A stretch of 64,000 nucleotides of DNA. Origin: Roseburia sp. GTDB lineage: Bacteria; Bacillota; Clostridia; Lachnospirales; Lachnospiraceae. The stretch is from contig JAMPFV010000001.1 of assembly GCA_023664265.1 (NCBI GenBank), positions 350,421 to 414,420 of the forward strand. The letters run 5' to 3'. A program made the translations under genes and the position numbers. Shown here piece by piece: positions 44,035-53,536 of the stretch (position 1 is the stretch's first letter; every line of letters begins with the position of its first letter). The notes under the pieces were generated by a model. That model was not told where the DNA came from. It made no database searches and was given only the letters and a program-made list of their open reading frames with translations.

Positions 44035-45069
44035 TCATTGAAGCGCCTCTATCGCGGCTGCGGAGGCGGCCTCAAAGGTGGTCACATTCACCGGACCGGA
44101 TACGGGTGTCTTGTAGATGGGCAGCGTATTGCTGAACCGCGTAAAGTAAACGTATCTTGAGGTCGCGTTGATCGTATTGTACGCGCCGTCCGCGACAACC
44201 TCCATGTTGGAGCCGTCCTTGCCAATCCGCCGAAGCTGCGGCGTCGGGCCGGAGGTCTGATAGTATATGTAGCTGCCGGTGACATTCAGCAGGTCGGTTC
44301 TCTCCGCGTCCAATGTCGTCTTGGAGCCGTCCGCCAGATTTATCCGCACGAGCGCGTAATTGTTGTGGACATCGATGCCGTAGAGCGTTTCCCCCTCGAC
44401 AACCGGCATGTAGATATCCTCCGCGAGCGCCTTGCGGGAGGAGCCGGTGTTGCGGTTCATCGCCATTACGTGAAGGTTGGTGCCGTCGTTGTTCGAGTAG
44501 TAGAAGTAGGAGCCGTCGATGCTCGCGGGAAGAATGTCCTTTTCCAGTACGATTTCCTTATTTTCCCCCGTAATATCAATCCGGCTCAGCGCAACCGTAT
44601 CGCCCGCGCAGGTGTAGAACACGGAGTTTCCGGCTAAGACGACATGCCCGCCGACAATCTTGTCGAGACACTTGATGTTTTTCGGGTTGTCCTTCTGTAC
44701 ACGGTAGACGCCGGTGGAGCTCACGACATAGCCGAAGCCCGCGCCGCTGCCGGAACCGCTCTGGTAGAAGTACAGGAACTTCCCATCCGCGTTGAGGCTG
44801 CTCGTCTCTGACGCGACAATCCGCTCGGCCTGCGTCTCATCGGGAAGCATCCGGTAGAGCGCGTTGTTGTCGTAGGGATTTGAGAAGTAGACGTAGCCGT
44901 CGCTCTCACAGAACATGCCGCCGTTATAGAGATTGCCGGAGGTGTTCCCGAACAGATTGTCGGGATTCTCGGGCACGCTGTTGCGATTGCGCGTCGATAT
45001 GATGACGGCAATGGCGAGCGCCGCCACGCACACGATAACCAGCGGTATAATAATGAACTTCTTTTTCAT
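44035..45069 (-). CDS. DUF5050-type beta-propeller protein, membrane anchored
   Basis: A 344-residue protein with one N-terminal transmembrane helix (about residues 5-27) and an extracellular domain of repeated four-stranded units: phrases such as GYVYFSNPYDNNALYRM, GKFLYFYQ, GSYFYYSNNDGTNLHVM, and GSYIYYQ repeat at about 45-residue intervals, typical of DUF5050 propellers. Function unknown; such proteins are common in Clostridia, often as surface sensors or scaffold. GGAGAGG precedes the ATG. Confidence 0.82.
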   Translation of the reverse strand: MKKKFIIIPLVIVCVAALAIAVIISTRNRNSVPENPDNLFGNTSGNLYNGGMFCESDGYVYFSNPYDNNALYRMLPDETQAERIVASETSSLNADGKFLYFYQSGSGSGAGFGYVVSSTGVYRVQKDNPKNIKCLDKIVGGHVVLAGNSVFYTCAGDTVALSRIDITGENKEIVLEKDILPASIDGSYFYYSNNDGTNLHVMAMNRNTGSSRKALAEDIYMPVVEGETLYGIDVHNNYALVRINLADGSKTTLDAERTDLLNVTGSYIYYQTSGPTPQLRRIGKDGSNMEVVADGAYNTINATSRYVYFTRFSNTLPIYKTPVSGPVNVTTFEAASAAAIEALQ

Positions 45070-45158
45070 GGTAATCCTCTCCTTATCTGTCTGAATCGAT
45101 ATGCTTCTATTATAGATGAAAAAAGCGCAAAAGAAAATAGAAAAGATGAGCTATTTTT

Positions 45159-45187
45159 TTTACAAAGCCGAAATCGTGTGCTATACT
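45159..45187 (+). promoter_or_regulatory. pheA promoter
   Basis: TTTACA (45159-45164) and TATACT (45182-45187) at 17 bp, each one base off consensus, with TG one base before the -10. The leader is about 27 nt, too short for a peptide attenuator. Confidence 0.7.
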
Positions 45188-45220
45188 GAAAGAAGCAAAA
45201 GAGACATGGAGGGAAGGTAC

Positions 45221-46345
45221 ATGGATTTATCGGCGCTTAGGACAAGCTTGGACGACATTGACCGTCAGATCGTGGAGCTGTATGAAAAGAGAATGGATGT
45301 GTGCGCGCAGGTGGCCGCGCATAAGCTTGAGTCCGGCAAGCGCGTTTTTGACAGGGAGCGGGAGCAGCAGAAGCTCAAGGCGGTCGGCGCGCTCACGCAT
45401 AACGCGTTCAACGAGCAGGGTGTGAAGGAGCTTTTCGAGCAGATTATGGCGATGAGCAGGAAGCTTCAGTACCGGATCATCGCGGAGCATGAGGGCGGCG
45501 GCAGACAGGCGTTTCTTGAGATGGAGGAGATTGATCGGGAAAAATGCCGCGTGGTGTTTCAGGGCGCGGAGGGCTCTTACTCGCAGGCCGCGATGATGGA
45601 GTATTTCGGCGCGGCTGTGGACTGCTTTAACGTGGACACCTTTCGCGACGCCATGCTGGCAATCGACGAGGGGAGCGCGGACTTTGCGGTGCTTCCGATA
45701 GAGAACTCCTCGGCGGGAATCGTGAGCGAGATCTATGATCTGTTGGTGGAATTTGAGAATTACATTGTGGGGGAACAGATTATCCGGATTGAGCATTGTC
45801 TGCTGGCCTCCCCGGGAACCCGCAGGGAGGATATCCGGACGGTTTACTCGCACCCGCAGTCCTTAATGCAGACGGCGCACTACCTTCAGGATAAGGGCTG
45901 GCAGCAGATCAGCATGAAGAACAACGCCTTTGCGGCGCGCAAGGTCGCGGACGAGCGGGACGGGACGCAGGCCGCCATCGCGGGCGCTGCTGCTGCCCGG
46001 ATATACGGGCTGGATATTCTTGAGCGGGGGATCAACGACCTTAAAGGAAATTCCACGCGATTTATCATTGTGACGAACCGGAAAGTATTTTCCAGGACAG
46101 CGTCCAAAATCAGCCTGTGCTTTGAGGTGAACCATGAGAGCGGCGCCCTGTATCATGCCCTCTCTCATCTGATGTACAACGGGCTGAACATGACCAAGAT
46201 TGAGTCGCGGCCGTTGGAGGGCAGGAACTGGGAATACCGCTTTTTCGTGGACTTTGAGGGGAATCTTGAGAACAGCGCGGTGCGCAACGCGCTGAGGGGA
46301 CTTCGGGAAGAGACACGCAATATGAAGATACTGGGAAATTATTAA
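45221..46345 (+). CDS. pheA: Bifunctional chorismate mutase/prephenate dehydratase
   Basis: A 374-residue P-protein making phenylpyruvate from chorismate. The N-terminal AroQ chorismate mutase domain (residues 1 to about 88, LRTSLDDIDRQIVELYEKRM) is followed by prephenate dehydratase (VVFQGAEGSYSQAAMMEYFG, PIENSSAGIV) and a C-terminal ACT domain with the ESRP phenylalanine-binding motif (MTKIESRPLEGRNWEYRF). Feedback inhibition by phenylalanine is therefore expected. The ATG at 45221 follows GGAGGGAAGG; the upstream frame is noncoding. A structured element follows ten bases after the stop. Confidence 0.95.
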   Translation: MDLSALRTSLDDIDRQIVELYEKRMDVCAQVAAHKLESGKRVFDREREQQKLKAVGALTHNAFNEQGVKELFEQIMAMSRKLQYRIIAEHEGGGRQAFLEMEEIDREKCRVVFQGAEGSYSQAAMMEYFGAAVDCFNVDTFRDAMLAIDEGSADFAVLPIENSSAGIVSEIYDLLVEFENYIVGEQIIRIEHCLLASPGTRREDIRTVYSHPQSLMQTAHYLQDKGWQQISMKNNAFAARKVADERDGTQAAIAGAAAARIYGLDILERGINDLKGNSTRFIIVTNRKVFSRTASKISLCFEVNHESGALYHALSHLMYNGLNMTKIESRPLEGRNWEYRFFVDFEGNLENSAVRNALRGLREETRNMKILGNY

Positions 46346-46354
46346 TGGGAGGAA

Positions 46355-46479
46355 GTGTGAAAAATACATCTAAGGCAGTAAAAAACACTGCCTAAGATAT
46401 ATTAAATTTCACACAGGAAAAACGCAAAAGGCAGCGTTTTTCGCTTCTATAATTAGGCCGCCAAAAGGCGGCATGGGGG
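46355..46479 (+). promoter_or_regulatory. Attenuator-like RNA element, copy A (pheA-ppx)
   Basis: Hairpin 1 (46355-46414, 60 nt) has closing arms GTGTGAAA/TTTCACAC and apical arms AGGCAGT/ACTGCCT with loop AAAAAAC. Hairpin 2 is AAAAACGC (46418-46425) with GCGTTTTT (46434-46441). Hairpin 3 is GCCGCC/GGCGGC (46457-46472), followed by ATGG and the GGGGG ribosome site of ppx. The segment 46381-46393 can pair with 46429-46441 (12 of 13), excluding hairpins 1 and 2. Confidence 0.8.
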
Positions 46480-46484
46480 ATAAT

Positions 46485-48047
46485 ATGTCATACAAAACCT
46501 TTGCGGCAATTGATGTAGGCTCCTATGAGCTTGCGATGAAAATTTATGAAATATCGGGCAAAAACGGGATCCGGGAAATCGACCATGTGCGGCACCGGAT
46601 AGAGCTGGGGACGGACTCTTATCTGACAGGGAAGATCAGCAATGAGCGGGTGGACGAGCTTTGCAGGATGCTCAGGGAGTTTACGGACATTATGAAGTCG
46701 TACAGGGTTGACGCGTATAAGGCCTACGGCACCAGCGCCATCCGGGAGACGCAGAATTCCATGATTTTACTCGACAGGATAGAGGTGCGCACCGGCGTGC
46801 GGATTGAGGTGCTGAGCAACTCGGAGCAGCGTTTTCTGGATTATAAGTCGGTGGCGGCAAAGGGGCAGGCCTTTCAGAATATTATTGAGGAGAGCACCAT
46901 ATTTATTGATATCGGAGGCGGCAGCATACAGCTTTCGCTGTTCGAGAAGGACAGCCTTGTCACTTCCCAGAATATCCGCCCGGGCGTGCTGCGGATGCGG
47001 GAGGAACTGACAAATGTGTCCTATCGCTCCTATCAGCTTGAAACGATGGTGGAGGAGATGCTCAGCGACAGGCTTGAGAGCTTTCGCGAGATGTTTGTCG
47101 GCGGCAGGGAAATCAAAAATATTATTTTGGTAGACGATTACGTGTCCCTGATACTACAGAAGGATTTCCTAAAGACGATTAAAAAGGGGCAGGTAGATGC
47201 GGACACCTTTATCGAATTTGTGGACACTCTCAAGAAGAAAAAGGCGCGGGAGATAGCGCTCTCGCTCGGCCTTGCGCAGGAGAATGTATCGCTTCTGTAC
47301 CTGTCCGCGCTGATGATCGGATACATGATAAAGGTGTTCGGCGCAAAGCTGCTGTGGGCGCCGGGAGTGAGCATCTGTGACGGTATCGCCTATGAGTACG
47401 CGGAGCAGAACCGTCTGCTGACCGTGGCGAACAACTCCGCGGCGCACAATTTTGAACAGGATATTCTTGCCTGTGCGCGGGATATGAACCGCCGCTATCA
47501 AAGCTCCGCGCAGCGGACAATGGAGCGGGAGGAGACGGTGCTCACGATTTTCGACAACATGAAGAAGATACACGGGCTGTCCGGACGGGACAGGCTGCTG
47601 CTGCAGCTTGCGGCGATTCTGAGCGAGTGCGGCCGGTATATCAGTCTGGTCAACGTCGGGGTCAGCTCCTACAATATTATCATGGCGACGGAGATTATCG
47701 GTCTTTCTCACATGGAGCGTGAGATTGTGGCGAGCATCGTGAAGTATTCCAGCGAACAGTTTGACTATTACGAGGTGGTGGGGCGTCAGGCCGCGTTTGA
47801 CAGGGAGGCCTACCTTAAAATCGCCAAGCTCACGGCGATTATCCGCCTGTCGGAGGCTTTGAACGTCAGCCACAGGGGGAAATGCGATAAGCTGCGCATC
47901 GCCAATAAAGAGAACACGATGGTGTTCACCATTGAGACGAATGAGGACATGACGCTGGAGTTTGGGCTTTTTGATAAGGGAACCGCGTTTTTTGAGGAGG
48001 TGTTCAACATCAAACCCGTTATCAGGCAGAAGAAAAGCAATATATAA
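46485..48047 (+). CDS. ppx: Ppx/GppA-family exopolyphosphatase
   Basis: A 520-residue protein of the exopolyphosphatase/guanosine pentaphosphatase family. The ASKHA fold starts with FAAIDVGSYELAMKIYEI, and the phosphate-binding FIDIGGGSIQLSLFE is present. The C-terminal half is an HD-like helical domain (LQLAAILSECGRYISLVN). Its neighbour is polyphosphate kinase, so polyphosphate turnover is likely; the usual DxGSNxxR motif reads DVGSYEL here. The ATG at 46485 is preferred over 46473 because GGGGG then acts as ribosome site. The gene is preceded by RNA element copy A. Confidence 0.88.
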   Translation: MSYKTFAAIDVGSYELAMKIYEISGKNGIREIDHVRHRIELGTDSYLTGKISNERVDELCRMLREFTDIMKSYRVDAYKAYGTSAIRETQNSMILLDRIEVRTGVRIEVLSNSEQRFLDYKSVAAKGQAFQNIIEESTIFIDIGGGSIQLSLFEKDSLVTSQNIRPGVLRMREELTNVSYRSYQLETMVEEMLSDRLESFREMFVGGREIKNIILVDDYVSLILQKDFLKTIKKGQVDADTFIEFVDTLKKKKAREIALSLGLAQENVSLLYLSALMIGYMIKVFGAKLLWAPGVSICDGIAYEYAEQNRLLTVANNSAAHNFEQDILACARDMNRRYQSSAQRTMEREETVLTIFDNMKKIHGLSGRDRLLLQLAAILSECGRYISLVNVGVSSYNIIMATEIIGLSHMEREIVASIVKYSSEQFDYYEVVGRQAAFDREAYLKIAKLTAIIRLSEALNVSHRGKCDKLRIANKENTMVFTIETNEDMTLEFGLFDKGTAFFEEVFNIKPVIRQKKSNI

Positions 48048-48068
48048 TAAAGGAGTGGAAGAGATCAA

Positions 48069-50267
48069 ATGGGTGACAAGGCTTCAAAAACAGATTACAG
48101 CAGGCCGGAGTATTATTATAACAGGGAGCTGAGCTGGATAGCGTTCAACAATCGTGTGCTCGGAGAGGCGAGGGACAAGAGCATTCCGCTGTTTGAGCGG
48201 TTGAAATTCCTCAGCATTACGGCATCGAATCTGGACGAGTTTTTTATGGTGCGCGTGGCCTCCCTCAAGGATATGGTGAATGCGGAGTACACCAAGGGGG
48301 ATATTGCCGGAATGACGCCGCTCGAGCAGCTTGACGCGGTCGGGAAAGCGACGCACGAGCTGGTGAACACGCAGTATTCGACCTACAACCGTTCCCTTCT
48401 GCCGCTGTTGGCGCAGAACGGATTGTTTGTGATAGAGAACCATGAGGATTTGGGGAAGGCGGACTGTGCCTTTGTGGACCGGTATTTTGAGGACAATGTC
48501 TATCCGGTACTGACGCCGATGGCGGTCGATTCCTCGCGTCCTTTCCCGCTGATACGGAACAAATCCCTGAATCTGGGCGCTTTGGTCTCGCGCAAGACGG
48601 CGAAGGGACACACGCGGAAGCTGCTGTTCCACAAGAAGTCGAGTGCGGGCAGGGAGCTGGAGTTTGCGACCGTTCAGGTGCCGAGCGTGCTGCCCCGCAT
48701 TGTGCAGCTTCCCGAGGCGCAGGACGGGACAAAGCGCGTGATTTTGCTGGAGCAGATTATCGAGCGCAACATGAATAAGCTTTTCTTAAACTATGACATT
48801 GAGTGCGTGTTTCCTTTTCGGATAATGCGGAACGCAGACTTTTCCATCGAGGAGGAGGAGGCGGAGGATTTGCTGAAGGAAATCGAGAAGCAGCTGAAGA
48901 AACGACAGTGGGGGCAGGCGATACGTCTCGAGGTCGAGGCCGGCATAGACAAGCGGCTTCTGGATATTATACAGAAGGAGTTGATGATAGACGAGCAGGA
49001 TATATACAGTATCCCAGGACCGCTGGATCTGACCTTTCTGATGAAGATGTACGGGTTTTCGGGCTTCGGACATCTGAAATGTCAGCCCTATGTGCCGCAG
49101 CCGGCGGAGGAGCTTGCGCCGGGCGCGGATTTGTTCGAGGAAATCCGGAAGCGGGATATTCTGCTCCATCATCCGTATCAGACGTTTACGCCGGTGGTGG
49201 ACTTTATCAAGCAGGCCTCACGGGATCCGGATGTGCTTGCCATCAAGCAGACGCTCTACCGCGTCAGCGGCAACTCTCCGATTATCGCCGCGCTCGCCTA
49301 CGCGGCAGAGAACGGCAAGCAGGTATCCGTGTTGGTCGAGCTCAAGGCCCGCTTTGACGAGGAGAACAATATTGTGTGGGCGAGGAAGCTGGAGCAGGCG
49401 GGCTGCCATGTCATATACGGTCTGGTGGGCCTGAAGACGCACTGCAAGATTACGCTGGTGGTGCGGCGCGAGGAGGAGGGCATCCGGCGCTATGTCCATC
49501 TGGGCACGGGCAACTACAATGACGCGACGGCAAAGCTCTACACCGATTTGGGACTGCTCACCTGCAACGAGGCGATCGGGGAGGACGCGACGGCGGTGTT
49601 CAACATGCTCTCAGGCTATTCCGAGCCGTTGGGGTGGAACCATCTCGCGCTGGCGCCGCTGTGGCTGAAGGACAGATTCCTGTACTTAATCGGGCGGGAG
49701 AAGGAAAACGCCATGAACAAATGTCCGGCAAGGATTGTCGCGAAGATGAACGCCCTCTGCGACCCCGACATTATCCGGGCGCTGTACGAGGCGGCCGCGG
49801 AGGGGGTAAAGATAGATCTGATTGTGCGCGGAATCTGCTGTTTGCGCACCGGCATTGAGGGGACGAACGGCAATATCGAGGTGCGCTCCATCGTGGGGAA
49901 CTTTCTGGAGCACGCCCGCATCTTTTATTTTGAAAACGCGGGGAATCCGGAAATCTATATGGGCAGCGCGGACTGGATGCCGCGCAACCTTGACAGGAGA
50001 GTGGAGATCCTTTTCCCGATATTGAACCCGGAGCTGCGGGAGCGGGTGTGGCATGTGCTGGATGTACAGCTCCGGGATACGCAGAAGGCACAGCTTTTAC
50101 AGCCGGACGGCACCTACAGCAAGGTAGACAGGCGGGGGCGCGAGAGCTGTAACGCGCAGGAGCAGTTCTGCAGGGAATATGTGGCGGCTGTGACAAAGAA
50201 AGAGAAAGAGCAGGCGCAGGCCAGGACGTTTAAGCCGGAATACAATCAGGAAACGATGAAGCTATAG
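48069..50267 (+). CDS. ppk: Polyphosphate kinase 1
   Basis: A 732-residue PPK1 that reversibly makes polyphosphate from ATP. The N-domain opens with YYNRELSWIAFNNRVLGEA, the head domain follows, and the two phospholipase-D-like catalytic domains include KARFDEENNIVWARKLEQAG, GLKTHCKITLVVRR and the phospho-histidine region YVHLGTGNYNDATAKLY. Slightly longer than most PPK1, with extra residues at the C-terminus (rich in Glu and Gln). AGGAGTGG precedes the ATG. It lies 21 bp after ppx, forming a polyphosphate make-and-break pair. Confidence 0.96.
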   Translation: MGDKASKTDYSRPEYYYNRELSWIAFNNRVLGEARDKSIPLFERLKFLSITASNLDEFFMVRVASLKDMVNAEYTKGDIAGMTPLEQLDAVGKATHELVNTQYSTYNRSLLPLLAQNGLFVIENHEDLGKADCAFVDRYFEDNVYPVLTPMAVDSSRPFPLIRNKSLNLGALVSRKTAKGHTRKLLFHKKSSAGRELEFATVQVPSVLPRIVQLPEAQDGTKRVILLEQIIERNMNKLFLNYDIECVFPFRIMRNADFSIEEEEAEDLLKEIEKQLKKRQWGQAIRLEVEAGIDKRLLDIIQKELMIDEQDIYSIPGPLDLTFLMKMYGFSGFGHLKCQPYVPQPAEELAPGADLFEEIRKRDILLHHPYQTFTPVVDFIKQASRDPDVLAIKQTLYRVSGNSPIIAALAYAAENGKQVSVLVELKARFDEENNIVWARKLEQAGCHVIYGLVGLKTHCKITLVVRREEEGIRRYVHLGTGNYNDATAKLYTDLGLLTCNEAIGEDATAVFNMLSGYSEPLGWNHLALAPLWLKDRFLYLIGREKENAMNKCPARIVAKMNALCDPDIIRALYEAAAEGVKIDLIVRGICCLRTGIEGTNGNIEVRSIVGNFLEHARIFYFENAGNPEIYMGSADWMPRNLDRRVEILFPILNPELRERVWHVLDVQLRDTQKAQLLQPDGTYSKVDRRGRESCNAQEQFCREYVAAVTKKEKEQAQARTFKPEYNQETMKL

Positions 50268-50280
50268 AGAGGAACGGTAT

Positions 50281-50904
50281 ATGATAAAATATGTTTTGGC
50301 ATCCGGCTCCCCGCGGCGAAGGGAGCTTTTGAAGCAGATGGAGCTTCCGTTTGAGGTCTCGCCGGCCCATGGGGAGGAGGTCATCACAAGGGAGCTGCCA
50401 TGGGAAATCGTCGAGGAGTTGTCTTATCAAAAGGCGGCCGAGGAGGCGGAGCGGTATATGAAGGAAAACGGCGCGCCGGATGGAAGTGACACTGTTGTCA
50501 TAATCGGAGCGGATACCATTGTGGCGTATGGAAAGGAAATCATGGGAAAGCCCAAGAACATGGAGGATGCGGTGCGGATGCTGACAACGCTTCAAAATAA
50601 TACGCATCAGGTATATACCGGCGTTACGCTGATACTTCTGTCTGCCGGAGGGAAGGTGTCAAGGGATGCATGGGATACGGTGACTTTCCATGAGAAGACG
50701 GATGTGTCGATGTATCCGATGAGCCCCGCCCAAATCAGGGCGTATGTGGCGACCGGAGAGCCTGCGGACAAGGCGGGCGCCTACGCGATACAGGGCAAAT
50801 GCGCGGCATATATAAAGGGCATCAACGGGGATTACAATAATGTCGTGGGATTGCCGGTGGCGCGGCTGATGCAGGAATTGTTTTCAAGGAATTTAATCGG
50901 TTAG
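50281..50904 (+). CDS. maf: Maf-family nucleoside triphosphate pyrophosphatase
   Basis: A 207-residue house-cleaning pyrophosphatase. The phosphate-binding ASGSPRRRELLKQM, the GADTIVAYG catalytic acid region and the KAGAYAIQGKCAAYIKGING signature with the C-terminal NVVGLPVARL are complete. Members hydrolyse dTTP, UTP or modified nucleotides and can delay septation when overproduced. An AGAGGAACG lies before the ATG. It is 13 bp from ppk and likely in the same operon. Confidence 0.94.
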   Translation: MIKYVLASGSPRRRELLKQMELPFEVSPAHGEEVITRELPWEIVEELSYQKAAEEAERYMKENGAPDGSDTVVIIGADTIVAYGKEIMGKPKNMEDAVRMLTTLQNNTHQVYTGVTLILLSAGGKVSRDAWDTVTFHEKTDVSMYPMSPAQIRAYVATGEPADKAGAYAIQGKCAAYIKGINGDYNNVVGLPVARLMQELFSRNLIG

Positions 50905-50915
50905 GAGAGATGGGT

Positions 50916-51179
50916 ATGCATGAATATGACGACGCGGTACTGAATTGTTTTCTGAAGAATCAGCTTCGGCTTTTGCCGGAGGCAGTGGCGGACAATATCG
51001 AGGAGGCGGAGGCGTTTCTGGAGGAATGCATGGCGGTGGTCGTGGATTCCGTTGACGAGGTATGGGCTTATTTTGACGAGGAGGGGGTTGACCTTGAAGG
51101 TCAAAGCAAAGAGGAAATCATAGAGGCTCCGGAGGTATTCGACGTAGGGGACGGCCGGTACCTTATTGTGGAGAGCTGA
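50916..51179 (+). CDS. Small conserved acidic protein
   Basis: An 87-residue, strongly acidic protein with helical N-terminal half (LNCFLKNQLRLLPEAVADNI, AEAFLEECMAVVVDSVDEV) and an end VFDVGDGRYLIVES. I recognise the type as common in Lachnospiraceae, sometimes labelled glyoxalase without basis, and do not know a function. The ATG at 50916 has AGGAGA eight bases upstream; ATG 50910 is too close to it. It follows maf by 11 bp. Confidence 0.7.
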   Translation: MHEYDDAVLNCFLKNQLRLLPEAVADNIEEAEAFLEECMAVVVDSVDEVWAYFDEEGVDLEGQSKEEIIEAPEVFDVGDGRYLIVES

Positions 51180-51238
51180 GGGGGCGCGTCTGCGGTATCG
51201 CTTCCTCAAATAAAAAGGATTGGAAAAGGAAAAGAAAA

Positions 51239-53374
51239 GTGGAGAGAAAATCAAGTATATCAGTATGGCAGCTCGGGCTGTTTGAAGGGTTTGACAGGGA
51301 CATTATGGTGATGCAGCGAGACGAGGAGGAGGTCTTTGACGACGCCATTCATGTCTTTTTCGAGAAGGAGTATTATGACGCCTATGTCGCAATGGCGGTA
51401 AAGTACGGGCAGCATCGTTACGCTTACCATGAGGATAAGCTCGGCGAGGTGGTCAATCAGATTTTTGAGGAGGATATTCTGGGACTGGCGCTGCATATCC
51501 GTGCCAATACGAATGCGTCTCAAATTGTGCTCTGCGACGAGAAATATCTAGCCGCGCGGGATCTGCTCGGAGTTCGGGACGCGGCGGACAGCTATCACCA
51601 CCTGTACATGAGCGCAATCGAGAGGGAGGAGAAGGAGGCCGTCGTCGCGCGCCTGTGGACAAAATATGTCTATATTATCGGTCAGCTTCCCGACCCGCGC
51701 AGGAAGCCTGCGGAGGGGGAGAATCCGGTCTTTGAGCTTATGACAATGAAGTGCGGGAAGGACGGTGCGCCCGCGACCGCGGAGGATTTCGACCATGAAT
51801 CCCTGAAGATATTTCTGACGGCGGACAGTGCGATGCGCTTTAACACGGACAAAAAGCCCGTCAGCAAATACAAGCTTGCGGCGCTTTCTCAGCTTGTGAA
51901 GGGGAAGCTTCAGGTTATAATCGAGCCGCATCGGAATTACCGGCTGGAATACGATCCCGCGTCAATCGATCTCAGCGCGCACTTGGATATACCGCGCTTT
52001 GACGAGGCACAGGTGAAGGCGCGGCTTGCGGAGTATTTCGAGATGGATAAGCTGTATGTCCTGCTTGCGCCGCTCTACAGCGACTACCGCGTGTCGCTCG
52101 GAAATCCGTTTCTGATGAAGATGGACGAAAAGAACATTATGATGTATCTGTTTGAAAAATATGACGATGCTGTCAGTTATGTGCTGCAAAATCCGACACT
52201 GCTTCCCGTGTTTGACGGCACGTTTCCAATCGGGGTGTTGGACAAGGGCGATAAGCTGCTCAACCTTGAGGTGATTCTGGCGCTGGCGGATAAAATTGGC
52301 GTGACGGGCGTCGGCTTTGACATGGATACAATGCGGGCGATCGGGTGCAAGCTCTCCTTTATTAAAGAAGCAACAGGGAAGTGCGGGGACGTCGAGAGGC
52401 TGGTGTCGGCCGAGGAATTGGACGGCATTCGGAGGGAGAAGGACGGAGAGCCGCAGTATCGTTTTCCGCCGGTTCCGTTTTATGACAGGGAGAATGCCTA
52501 TGATGTCAGCGAAGAGCAGCGCGCGTCGGCGCTTGCGTATATAGAGCGGGAGGCCGGCGGCGCGTCCTATCTTGCAGGCCGCGGAATCGCGGAGCTGATG
52601 GTCTGCATCCGTGAGACGGAAAAGTATTTTGACAAGGCGCGCATGGACGGGGACGAGGAGGCGGTAAAACGCTATGGCCTGTTGATGAATCGGGCGACAA
52701 TAGCGCTCACAGAGGCGTTGTGCGAGCGTCCGTATATCTTTACGCTGCGGGAGGAGAACGGGGAATTTACCCTGAAGAACGGCTTGGCGTATCTGATTGT
52801 CACGAACCGCTTTGAGGCGGGCAGAAAGGGCGAGGGCAGACTGACCCCTGTAAGCATCGACAATCCGGAATTTATGGATAAACTGTATGAGACGAGCAAG
52901 GCCGTGGCGCTCACGGACGGGCCGAATCTGGTGTGCCTTGCGGATACAAAGCTTATGAGCGAGGTCGCAAAGCAGTGGGTGAAGTCGTCGCCGATTCGCG
53001 CGGAGCTGATGATTTATCTGACGCAGGGCTGTGCGCTCTCATACAACGAGGCTTCTTACTATTTCCGACGGTTGAAGTCGGACGGCGATATTTTTGTGGA
53101 GTTTGTATCCACGGTCCGCGGCGGAGCCTATCCGTCGATTGGAATGCTGACGATTGGCGGGCATACCGCGCAGGCGCTTGCGGATGCGAACGGCTGGAAT
53201 TATCTGCAGGCGTATGACGCGCTCCTGTCTATAAAGGAGGAGTTGTCGGGAGCGTCCACAGCGTCCATGATGGCCGCGGCTGTGGAAGCGGGAGATTCGA
53301 AGGCGGAGGCGCCCGATACGGCGGCAGATGAGGAGGAGAAGAAGGGGATATTCGGGAAGCTGTTTAAAAAGTAG
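51239..53374 (+). CDS. SseB-like multidomain protein
   Basis: A 711-residue soluble protein. It seems to hold repeated SseB-type domains: VVARLWTKYVYIIGQL then LKIFLTADSAMRFNTDKK and LVKGKLQVIIEPHRNYRL (about residues 140-240), and YVLLAPLYSDYRV then DAVSYVLQNPTLLPVFD (about residues 275-385). The remainder is helical, with a Ala/Glu-rich end and a Lys-rich tail (KGIFGKLFKK). SseB domains occur in Gram-positive accessory and secretion-linked proteins; the role here is unknown. Start is uncertain: GTG 51239 with a purine-rich leader, or ATG 51305 with AGGGA. Confidence 0.6.
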   Translation: MERKSSISVWQLGLFEGFDRDIMVMQRDEEEVFDDAIHVFFEKEYYDAYVAMAVKYGQHRYAYHEDKLGEVVNQIFEEDILGLALHIRANTNASQIVLCDEKYLAARDLLGVRDAADSYHHLYMSAIEREEKEAVVARLWTKYVYIIGQLPDPRRKPAEGENPVFELMTMKCGKDGAPATAEDFDHESLKIFLTADSAMRFNTDKKPVSKYKLAALSQLVKGKLQVIIEPHRNYRLEYDPASIDLSAHLDIPRFDEAQVKARLAEYFEMDKLYVLLAPLYSDYRVSLGNPFLMKMDEKNIMMYLFEKYDDAVSYVLQNPTLLPVFDGTFPIGVLDKGDKLLNLEVILALADKIGVTGVGFDMDTMRAIGCKLSFIKEATGKCGDVERLVSAEELDGIRREKDGEPQYRFPPVPFYDRENAYDVSEEQRASALAYIEREAGGASYLAGRGIAELMVCIRETEKYFDKARMDGDEEAVKRYGLLMNRATIALTEALCERPYIFTLREENGEFTLKNGLAYLIVTNRFEAGRKGEGRLTPVSIDNPEFMDKLYETSKAVALTDGPNLVCLADTKLMSEVAKQWVKSSPIRAELMIYLTQGCALSYNEASYYFRRLKSDGDIFVEFVSTVRGGAYPSIGMLTIGGHTAQALADANGWNYLQAYDALLSIKEELSGASTASMMAAAVEAGDSKAEAPDTAADEEEKKGIFGKLFKK

Positions 53375-53381
53375 GGATGCG

Positions 53382-53419
53382 AAAGAGGCAATTCTGAGCG
53401 ATTGGAGTTGCCTCTTTTT
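53382..53419 (+). terminator. Intrinsic terminator after the SseB-like gene
   Basis: AAAGAGGCAA (53382-53391) and TTGCCTCTTT (53408-53417) pair fully and continue into a T run. Confidence 0.9.
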
Positions 53420-53536
53420 GAATCGCTGTCAGACAGCGCACATTATCCTGAGACGGAAGGATCTGCAGAAGAAGGTGGCAGAGCAGTGCAGGCAGATGGA
53501 GCCGGCATAAGGCTGTCGCTTCACGAATGTTTATTC

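Noticed and set aside
45188..45220. T-box or leader-peptide attenuator before pheA
   Set aside because: The leader is only about 30 nt and has no T-box sequence or Phe-rich reading frame.
46415..46441. Simple rho-independent terminator for pheA
   Set aside because: The hairpin alone would pass, but its presence in a larger structure repeated at other loci with an alternative 13-nt pairing makes a plain terminator an incomplete description.
53420..53536. Short frame before the dispersed repeat (residues like ILRRKDLQKKVAEQCRQM)
   Set aside because: It lacks a start and ribosome site and I could not tie it to a family; it may be a relic but the evidence is too thin.
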